Below, piece by piece: positions 56,659 to 62,823 of a DNA stretch of 62,823 bases. The notes beneath the pieces are model-generated. The model saw only the letters and a program-made list of their open reading frames with translations. It had not been told where the DNA came from and searched no databases. The stretch spans positions 1 to 62,823 of the forward strand of contig NZ_AFPJ01000029.1 of the NCBI RefSeq assembly GCF_000220505.1, given 5' to 3'. The first letter of the stretch is position 1, and each line of letters starts with the position of its first letter. The stretch is from Microbulbifer agarilyticus S89. GTDB lineage: Bacteria; Pseudomonadota; Gammaproteobacteria; Pseudomonadales; Cellvibrionaceae. A program made the position numbers and the translations under genes.

Positions 56659-57882
56659 ATGCGCCGGGTAGTCATTACCGGAATGGGTATCACTTCTTGT
56701 ATCGGTAACAACACACAAGAAGTGCTGGCCTCCCTGAAAGCTGGCCGCAGCGGTATCCGCGCGATGGAAGAGTACGCTGAGCTCGGCCTGCGCAGCCAGA
56801 TCGCCGGTGTGGTCGATATCGACTTCAAAGAACACATCGACCGCAAGCACCTGCGCTTTATGGGTGACTCCGCGGCCTACGCGTATATTTCCATGGCGGA
56901 AGCGATCGCCATGGCGGGCCTGGAAGATTCTGAAGTTTCCAACCCGCGCACCGGTCTGGTGATGGGCTCCGGTGGCACGTCTACCGCAGCCATCATTGAA
57001 GCAGCCAACATCCTGAAGACCAAAGGTGTGCGCCGTGTGGGCGCTTACCGGGTTCCGCAGGTGATGGGCAGCACCGTATCTGCGTGCCTGGCAACGCCAT
57101 TCAAGATCAAGGGGGTGAACTACTCCATCTCCTCCGCCTGTGCCACCTCTGCGCACTGTATCGGCAACGGTGCCGAACTAATTCAGATGGGTAAGCAGGA
57201 CGTGGTTTTCGCTGGCGGCGGCGAGGAACTGGCCTGGAGCCTGACGCACCTGTTTGATGCCATGGGCGCCCTGTCTTCCAAGTACAACGATGCCCCAACC
57301 ACCGCATCCCGCCCCTATGACGCGGATCGCGACGGCTTTGTGATCGCCGGCGGTGGCGGCTGTCTGGTGCTGGAAGAGTACGAACACGCCAAGGCGCGCG
57401 GTGCCAACATCATCGCGGAGCTGGTGGGCTACGGCGCCACCTCTGACGGTTACGACATGGTGGCTCCGAGCGGTGAAGGTGCGGCCCGCTGCATGCAGCA
57501 GGCACTGGCCGGTATGGACGGCAAGGGCCTGGAAGGTAAAGTGGACTACATCAACACCCACGGTACTTCCACGCCGGTGGGCGATGTCGCCGAACTGCGC
57601 GCCATGAAGGAAGTGTTTGGCAACGAGGTACCCGCCTTCGCCTCTACCAAGTCCCTCACCGGCCACTCCCTGGGTGCTGCCGGCGTGCAGGAAGCCATCT
57701 ACTCGCTGCTGATGATGCAGAACGACTTTATCGCGGCCTCGGCCAACGTAGAGACGGTGGATGAAGCAGCAGAAGGGCTGGACCTGGTCACCGAACTGCG
57801 CGAGACCAAGGTCAACCGCGCGCTGTCCAACTCCTTTGGCTTCGGCGGCACCAACGCCAGCCTGGTGTTCGACAAGATCTGA
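56659..57882 (+). CDS. fabB: 3-oxoacyl-[ACP] synthase I
   Basis: Elongating condensing enzyme, required with FabA for unsaturated fatty acids. Catalytic C161 in SSACATS, active-site histidines in NTHGTSTP (about 297) and [10 protein letters not shown] (about 332). Length of 407 residues matches E. coli FabB (406), and the FabA neighbour supports KAS I rather than KAS II. GGAGATCACT lies before the ATG. Ends at a very strong terminator. Confidence 0.96.
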   Translation: MRRVVITGMGITSCIGNNTQEVLASLKAGRSGIRAMEEYAELGLRSQIAGVVDIDFKEHIDRKHLRFMGDSAAYAYISMAEAIAMAGLEDSEVSNPRTGLVMGSGGTSTAAIIEAANILKTKGVRRVGAYRVPQVMGSTVSACLATPFKIKGVNYSISSACATSAHCIGNGAELIQMGKQDVVFAGGGEELAWSLTHLFDAMGALSSKYNDAPTTASRPYDADRDGFVIAGGGGCLVLEEYEHAKARGANIIAELVGYGATSDGYDMVAPSGEGAARCMQQALAGMDGKGLEGKVDYINTHGTSTPVGDVAELRAMKEVFGNEVPAFASTKSLTGHSLGAAGVQEAIYSLLMMQNDFIAASANVETVDEAAEGLDLVTELRETKVNRALSNSFGFGGTNASLVFDKI

Positions 57883-57915
57883 TCGCTGTACGTGGGCCGC
57901 GGCCCTCAACGCAAT

Positions 57916-57952
57916 AAAAAAGGGCGAACCGCTATCCGGTTCGCCCTTTTTT
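57916..57952. terminator. Bidirectional terminator between fabB and the RmlD-like gene
   Basis: A perfect 16-base-pair stem (57916-57931 with 57937-57952) with A6/T6 outer ends and a 5-base loop. It works on both strands for the convergent genes. Confidence 0.96.
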
Positions 57953-57978
57953 GTTCTGCATATTTCTACAAGCCAGAA

Positions 57979-58827
57979 TCAGGAGGCAGATTTGTGCAGC
58001 CGCTCCAGCCACAGTTCCACCTGGCGCGTGAGCCCCTGGCGCCAGCTGCGCTGCTGGATGCCGAATACATCCCGCAGGCGGCCGCAGGCGAGCACATAGG
58101 AGCGGTCTTTTTCCGCGGGCTCCAGCACGGTCAGTTCCGCGGTGAAGTCATCCCCGTTTAACGAGCGCATCCGGTCGACCACCTCGCGCCCAAAATCCAT
58201 AGCGGTACAGGTATCGGCGGAACCATAGTGGTACAGGCCCGATGTCGGGGCACCGCTGGCAAGCTGCTGGGTAATCGCCACCACCACACGTACAAGGTCG
58301 GACACGGTCACCGGGTTACCCAGGCTGGCGTCGTCCAGCGACACCGCGCGACCATCCAGCAGGCTGCGAATAATGCGCCCCAGCAGCGCCTGCTCACTGC
58401 GGTCCACCTGCCACCCCAGGCGCAAGATACTGACATTATCCAGTGTCGTGAGCGTCTGTTCACACGCAAACCAGTCGCGGCCGCGTTCTGACAGCGGGTC
58501 GGGTTCCGCATCCTCATCAATTTTTCTGCTGCCTACATGGCCAAAGACCCCGTAGGAAGAGAGGTGTAGTATGGCGTGGCACGATTGATTCAGCAGCGCA
58601 TGGCACACGGCCTTGGCCTCGGGCATGCGCACACCACCAGCACAGCTGGCGGCATTAACGATAATCGGGCGCACGCCCTCCGGGAGTCCGCCCTCGATAA
58701 ACTGCTCAGCACTCAGCAGTTGCACCCGGAAGCCGACCTTCTGCAGGCCCTTTTGCAAGGCGCTATCCATTGCGTTACCCGCACCGATCACAACGACGGT
58801 ATCGGGCTTGTAGCCAGTGTGGTGCAT
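57979..58827 (-). CDS. RmlD/NAD-dependent epimerase-like protein, catalytic motif lost
   Basis: A 282-residue protein of the extended short-chain dehydrogenase (RmlD-like) fold. The N-terminal Rossmann start VVVIGAGNAMDSAL (11-24) deviates from GxxGxxG. Two serines occur where the family has its active-site Ser (LSSYGVFG, about 89-96). The catalytic YxxxK is replaced by WFACE (119-123). So it may bind a nucleotide or sugar without classic oxidoreductase activity. It follows ssb by 16 bases and likely shares its transcript. I cannot name the substrate. Confidence 0.8.
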   Translation of the reverse strand: MHHTGYKPDTVVVIGAGNAMDSALQKGLQKVGFRVQLLSAEQFIEGGLPEGVRPIIVNAASCAGGVRMPEAKAVCHALLNQSCHAILHLSSYGVFGHVGSRKIDEDAEPDPLSERGRDWFACEQTLTTLDNVSILRLGWQVDRSEQALLGRIIRSLLDGRAVSLDDASLGNPVTVSDLVRVVVAITQQLASGAPTSGLYHYGSADTCTAMDFGREVVDRMRSLNGDDFTAELTVLEPAEKDRSYVLACGRLRDVFGIQQRSWRQGLTRQVELWLERLHKSAS

Positions 58828-58843
58828 GGCGGTTCAGGCCGAC

Positions 58844-59431
58844 TTAGAAGGGAATGTCGTCGTCGAAGCTGTTATCAAAGCCACCGGCGGGCGGCTGGTT
58901 ACCCGCGGGGCGATTCTGCGGCTGGCCGCCACCCTGCTGCTGGTTGGACGGCGCCATCGGTGAAGGCGCAGAGCGACCCTGGGCGTATTCGTCCTGATAG
59001 CCACCCTGATCCTGCTGGAAACCGCCGCCCTGGTTTTGCTGCTGGAAGCCACCACCCTGCTGGCCCTGCTGCTGGTAACCGCCTTCGCCACGGCTATCCA
59101 GCATCTGCATTTCGCTGGCAACGATTTCGGTGGTGTAACGGTCCTGGCCGGAGTTTTTGTCCTGCCACTTGCGGGTACGCAGGGAACCTTCCAGGTAGAC
59201 CTTGCTGCCCTTGCGCAGGTATTCACCGGCAATTTCCGCGAGGCGGTTGAAAAACACCACGCGGTGCCATTCGGTACGTTCCTGCTGCTGACCGCTCTGC
59301 TTGTCCTTCCAGGTCTCAGAAGTCGCCACGGTCACGTTGGTTACGGCACCACCGCTCGGCATGTAACGGGTCTCGGGGTCACCGCCCAGGTTACCCACCA
59401 GGATTACTTTGTTCACGCCTCTGGAAGCCAT
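58844..59431 (-). CDS. ssb: Single-stranded DNA-binding protein
   Basis: Binds single-stranded DNA in replication, repair and recombination. OB-fold of about 110 residues from [20 protein letters not shown], then a long Gln/Gly-rich low-complexity linker, and the conserved acidic protein-docking tail DDDIPF. Length 195. I chose ATG 59431 ([16 protein letters not shown] upstream) over the in-frame start at 59473. Next to uvrA and an MFS transporter, the usual order in Pseudomonas. Confidence 0.96.
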   Translation of the reverse strand: MASRGVNKVILVGNLGGDPETRYMPSGGAVTNVTVATSETWKDKQSGQQQERTEWHRVVFFNRLAEIAGEYLRKGSKVYLEGSLRTRKWQDKNSGQDRYTTEIVASEMQMLDSRGEGGYQQQGQQGGGFQQQNQGGGFQQDQGGYQDEYAQGRSAPSPMAPSNQQQGGGQPQNRPAGNQPPAGGFDNSFDDDIPF

Positions 59432-59604
59432 GCGCCTCTCCTCTCTGCGCCCCGGGGCGACCGGAGCTCTCATGTTCTAAAAAAATTAAAAAATAGTGTC
59501 GGCAAACCAACGGGGCTGCGGCAGGGCAAGCCCCGGCGCAGCCAACGGTGTATTTATATCCAGCAGCATACAATACTCGGCAAGGGCCGTCACCGCCGGC
59601 CCGA

Positions 59605-60777
59605 TTAGCTACTGGCAACCGGCAAGCGGATTCCCCGCAGCTGCCACCAGCTGATCGACCAGAGTACCAGCACTCCCAGCACGAAGGTGGCAACACTACC
59701 GGCGCCCCCCTGTCCGTACATGAGCCCCCCCAGGCTACCGCCGGCAAACGCCCCCAGAAACTGGCAGGTGGCATATAGTCCGGAAGCCGCGCCGCGAGAC
59801 TCGGCCGGCGCTTCCCGGGTCAGCTGCGCGGGCAGCAGCGCCTCGAGCAGGTTGAACGCCAGGAAGAACAGCGCCAGACAGGCGACAATCCAGCCGCCCT
59901 GGGTCGACGGCATCAGTGCAACGCCACCAAAAACCAGTCCCAGCAGCGCCAGCCGCATTGCCGCGGGTACCTGTTGGCGCTTCTCCGCCAAGCGCATCAG
60001 CGGCACCATTACGACGAAAGTACCCAGCAACAGCGGTGCGTACAGCTTCCAGTGGTCCGCACTGGGCAACTGCAGCTTCTCCACCAGCAACAGCGGCAGG
60101 GGAATAAACAGCGCGGTCAGTAACAGGTGCAGGAAGAAGACCCCACACACCAAGCGCCATACGGAGGCATTCCGCAGTACACGCGCGAAATCGCCCGATG
60201 CCGGGCCCCGTCGTATCTGCACTTGCGGGTTGGGCACCAGGCGCCACACCAGCAGCATCCCCACTAGCGCGAGGAGCGCGGTCAGCCAGAAAATTGCCGA
60301 CAGGCCACCCAGATTTGCCAGCAGCGGACCAAGCACCACCGCGAGTACGAAGGCCACACCAATGGAAGCGCCAATAACCGCCATCGCCTTGCCGCGGTTC
60401 TCATCCCGGGTCAGGTCCGCGGCCAGCGCCATGGTTGCCGCCGCAATGGCACCGGCACCCTGTAGAATGCGCCCGCCGATCAGCCCGTAAACAGACTCGC
60501 TGGTAGCCGCCACCACACTGCCGATCGCGAATACCGATAGCCCCAGAAATATCACCGGCTTGCGCCCCCAGCGGTCGCTCAGCACGCCCAGGGGGATCTG
60601 CAGGATGGCCTGACTCAAGCCGTAGGCTCCCAGCGCCAACCCCAGCAAGGCCGGGGTACTGCCGCTGTAGTCGCTGCCGTAAAGAGACAGCACCGGCAGC
60701 ACCATAAACAGGCCGAGCATGCGGAATACATACAGCGAGGCGAGGCCGGCGAGCGCGCGGCGTTCGGTGGAGTTCAT
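59605..60777 (-). CDS. MFS transporter, drug-efflux-like
   Basis: Twelve-helix major facilitator, 390 residues from ATG 60777 (MNSTERRALAGLASLYVFRM). The loop-2 motif GVLSDRWGRKPV and motif C-like GAGAIAAATMALAADLT are present. I chose this start because the first helix begins there; an upstream in-frame start at 61005 would lie in uvrA. Lies between ssb and uvrA, a conserved order in related bacteria. The substrate is unknown. No strong ribosome site is seen. Confidence 0.88.
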   Translation of the reverse strand: MNSTERRALAGLASLYVFRMLGLFMVLPVLSLYGSDYSGSTPALLGLALGAYGLSQAILQIPLGVLSDRWGRKPVIFLGLSVFAIGSVVAATSESVYGLIGGRILQGAGAIAAATMALAADLTRDENRGKAMAVIGASIGVAFVLAVVLGPLLANLGGLSAIFWLTALLALVGMLLVWRLVPNPQVQIRRGPASGDFARVLRNASVWRLVCGVFFLHLLLTALFIPLPLLLVEKLQLPSADHWKLYAPLLLGTFVVMVPLMRLAEKRQQVPAAMRLALLGLVFGGVALMPSTQGGWIVACLALFFLAFNLLEALLPAQLTREAPAESRGAASGLYATCQFLGAFAGGSLGGLMYGQGGAGSVATFVLGVLVLWSISWWQLRGIRLPVASS

Positions 60778-60869
60778 GCAAAAATCCGGACACAGGAAAA
60801 ATCGGGGCGCATTGTACCAGTGCGGGGCGCAGGAATTGATCCCCTTCGGCATATCGCAGTACGCGGATT

Positions 60870-60897
60870 TTGGCACGTCGACACCTGGGATTATACT
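60870..60897 (+). promoter_or_regulatory. Probable uvrA promoter
   Basis: -35 TTGGCA (60870-60875), 16-base spacer, -10 TATACT (60892-60897). Transcription would start near 60904, about 65 bases before the GTG. No LexA box (CTGT-N8-ACAG type) is visible in 60778-60969. Confidence 0.6.
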
Positions 60898-60969
60898 TGA
60901 CCGTTTGTTTCCGCCGGGCCACAAATAGCCCGACGCGCGAGTCACACACTTTTTGCAACAGGAAGACGA

Positions 60970-62823
60970 GTGGACACGATTTACGTCAGGGGTGCACGCA
61001 CCCATAACCTGAAGAATATCGATCTGGATATTCCCCGCGACAAACTTATTGTGATTACCGGCCTGTCCGGTTCGGGTAAGTCCTCACTCGCTTTCGACAC
61101 CCTATATGCCGAGGGCCAGCGCCGCTACGTGGAATCCCTGTCCACCTATGCGCGCCAGTTCCTGTCGATGATGGAAAAGCCCGATGTGGACACGGTGGAG
61201 GGGCTGTCGCCGGCGATCTCCATCGAGCAGAAATCCACGTCCCACAACCCGCGCTCCACCGTCGGCACCATCACCGAGATATACGACTACCTGCGCCTGC
61301 TGTTCGCGCGCGTCGGCGAACCTCGCTGCCCGGACCACGATGTGCCGCTGCAGGCCCAGACCATCAGCCAGATGGTGGACCACGTGCTGGCGCTGCGCGA
61401 GGGCACCAAGATCATGCTATTGGCACCGGTGGTGCGCGACCGCAAGGGCGAGCACCTGCACGTGTTTGAGCAGTTGCGCCGCGACGGTTTTGTACGCGCG
61501 CGCATCGACGGCACCGTGTGCGACCTGGATGACACCCCCAAACTGGACAAGCGCAAGAAACACACCATCGAAGTGGTGGTGGACCGCTTCAAGGTGCGCG
61601 AGGACCTGCAGCTGCGCCTGGCCGAATCCTTCGAGACCGCCCTGAACCTCACCGATGGCATCGCCTCGATCAGCTTTATGGATGGCGACCGCGACGACTA
61701 CCTGTTCTCCGCCCGCCACGCCTGCCCCATCTGTGACTACTCCCTGGAAGAACTGGAACCGCGACTGTTTTCCTTTAACAACCCCGCCGGCGCCTGTCCC
61801 AGCTGTGACGGCTTGGGCGTGAAACAGTTTTTTGACGAAGACAAGGTGATTCTCGACCCGGAGAGCAGCATCTCCGAGGGCGCTATCCGCGGCTGGGACC
61901 GACGTAACATCTACTACTACCACATGCTCGATTCCCTCTCGCAGCACTACGGCTTCGACCTGGACAAGCCGTGGAAAAAACTGGCGAAGAAGTACCGAGC
62001 GGTGATTCTGAACGGCAGTGGCGAGACGCCCATCGACTTCAGCTACGTCAACGACCGCGGTGATATCACCGTGCGCCGCCACACCTTTGAGGGCATTATC
62101 CCCAACTTCCAGCGCCGCTACCGGGATACCGAATCCCAGTCGGTGCGCGAGGAACTGGCCAAGTACCTGAGCACCCAGAAGTGCCCCGAGTGTCACGGCA
62201 CCCGTTTGCGCCGCGAAGCCCGGCATGTCTTTGTGGATGACCGCACCCTGGCGCAGATCACCGAGCTGCCCGTGGGCGACGCCTTCGAATACTTTGCCAA
62301 CCAGCTGAAATTCAAGGGCGCGCAAAAAGAGATTGCCGACAAGATCCTCAAGGAACTGCGCGATCGCTTCCGCTTCCTGGTGGATGTGGGGCTCAACTAC
62401 CTGACCCTGAACCGCAGTGCCGAAACCCTGTCCGGCGGTGAGGCCCAGCGTATTCGCCTGGCCAGCCAGATCGGCGCCGGCCTCGTCGGTGTGATGTACA
62501 TCCTCGACGAACCCTCCATCGGCCTGCACCAGCGCGATAACGAACGCCTGCTCAACACCCTCACCCATCTGCGTGACCTGGGTAATACCGTGATCGTGGT
62601 CGAGCACGACGAGGACGCTATTCGCAGTGCCGACTTTATTGTGGACATCGGCCCCGGCGCCGGGGTGCACGGCGGCGAGGTGGTGGTTGCGGGCACCGCG
62701 GAGGAAATCACCGGGTGTAATCGCTCGCTTACCGGGCAGTACCTGTCCGGCGAGAAAAAGATCGCGATTCCGGAAGAGCGCTATGTGTTCGACCCGGATT
62801 ATGTACTGCGCATTGAAGGTGCC
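60970..62823 (+). CDS. uvrA: Excinuclease ABC subunit A (5' part, runs off the window)
   Basis: Damage-recognition ATPase of nucleotide excision repair. It is open to the last base (618 codons visible of about 940). The first Walker [10 protein letters not shown] (31-39) is visible, followed by the four-cysteine zinc region (CPICDYS and CPSCDG), the CPECHG cysteine pair of the second zinc site, the ABC signature [10 protein letters not shown] and Walker [15 protein letters not shown] start at 60970 with AGGA 7 bases upstream and [17 protein letters not shown], the family start. The C-terminal ATPase half lies beyond the window. The 417-codon antisense frame across 61417-62670 is a shadow of this gene. 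Confidence 0.97.
   Translation, partial: MDTIYVRGARTHNLKNIDLDIPRDKLIVITGLSGSGKSSLAFDTLYAEGQRRYVESLSTYARQFLSMMEKPDVDTVEGLSPAISIEQKSTSHNPRSTVGTITEIYDYLRLLFARVGEPRCPDHDVPLQAQTISQMVDHVLALREGTKIMLLAPVVRDRKGEHLHVFEQLRRDGFVRARIDGTVCDLDDTPKLDKRKKHTIEVVVDRFKVREDLQLRLAESFETALNLTDGIASISFMDGDRDDYLFSARHACPICDYSLEELEPRLFSFNNPAGACPSCDGLGVKQFFDEDKVILDPESSISEGAIRGWDRRNIYYYHMLDSLSQHYGFDLDKPWKKLAKKYRAVILNGSGETPIDFSYVNDRGDITVRRHTFEGIIPNFQRRYRDTESQSVREELAKYLSTQKCPECHGTRLRREARHVFVDDRTLAQITELPVGDAFEYFANQLKFKGAQKEIADKILKELRDRFRFLVDVGLNYLTLNRSAETLSGGEAQRIRLASQIGAGLVGVMYILDEPSIGLHQRDNERLLNTLTHLRDLGNTVIVVEHDEDAIRSADFIVDIGPGAGVHGGEVVVAGTAEEITGCNRSLTGQYLSGEKKIAIPEERYVFDPDYVLRIEGA

Noticed and set aside
61417-62670. A 417-codon open frame on the minus strand
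   Set aside because: It lies wholly antisense to uvrA, whose motifs are unmistakable. Long antisense frames are common in G+C-rich genes, and this one shows no protein family character.

Overview
The window reads as chromosomal DNA of a marine gammaproteobacterium close to the Cellvibrionales, most plausibly Microbulbifer or a relative. This is an inference from gene order and protein character, not from a database search. Several blocks match the order I recall from Pseudomonas aeruginosa: pssA-ilvC-ilvN-ilvB, clpB-pgeF-rluD-bamD then pilS-pilR, ispH-fkpB-lspA-ileS-ribF-murJ, rpsT/proB/obgE/rpmA/rplU/ispB, fabA-fabB, and ssb-MFS-uvrA. Nearly the whole window is G+C-rich. The clear exception is about 6.0-13.5 kb, which is visibly more A/T-rich.

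Layout. 1-569: two stable-RNA-type promoters firing off the left edge, probably for an rRNA operon. 570-5100: phospholipid synthesis (pssA) and branched-chain amino acid synthesis (ilvB-ilvN-ilvC), with a possible attenuator leader before ilvB. 5100-6024: a run of short hairpins, then an exported DUF4124 protein. 6190-13423: an accessory island with a 2227-residue teneurin-like RHS/YD-repeat protein and a calcium-loop lipoprotein. 13573-17867: an RND pump pair with a 14-bp tandem repeat upstream. 18033-25369: clpB, pgeF, rluD, bamD and nadE. 25469-36154: type IV pilus regulation (pilS-pilR) and the minor pilin/PilY1 cluster, with a separate divergent fimT-like gene.

36216-44231: isoprenoid, lipoprotein-processing, tRNA-charging, flavin and peptidoglycan-flippase genes (ispH, fkpB, lspA, ileS, ribF, murJ), with two large nested inverted repeats between ileS and ribF. 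44426-48540: a 46-residue membrane protein, then an OmpA-like protein, a response regulator and a sensor kinase that look like PdsO-PdsR-PdsS of the proteobacterial dedicated sortase system, with no sortase or sortase target in the window. 48701-53459: ribosomal proteins and GTPase (rpsT, proB, obgE, rpmA, rplU) and ispB. 53542-57882: sugar-nucleotide genes (pmm, galU) and unsaturated fatty acid synthesis (fabA-fabB). 57979-62823: an RmlD-like reductase, ssb, an MFS transporter and the start of uvrA, which runs off the right edge.

The most interesting items are the RHS protein with the complete teneurin domain order, the sortase-less pds cluster placed inside conserved synteny, a PilR that lacks the sigma-54-contacting GAFTGA loop, the paired nested inverted repeats, and the possible ilvB leader. 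Most other genes are ordinary housekeeping genes with good ribosome binding sites and clear terminators. Every functional call was made by reading motifs by eye; no search was run.
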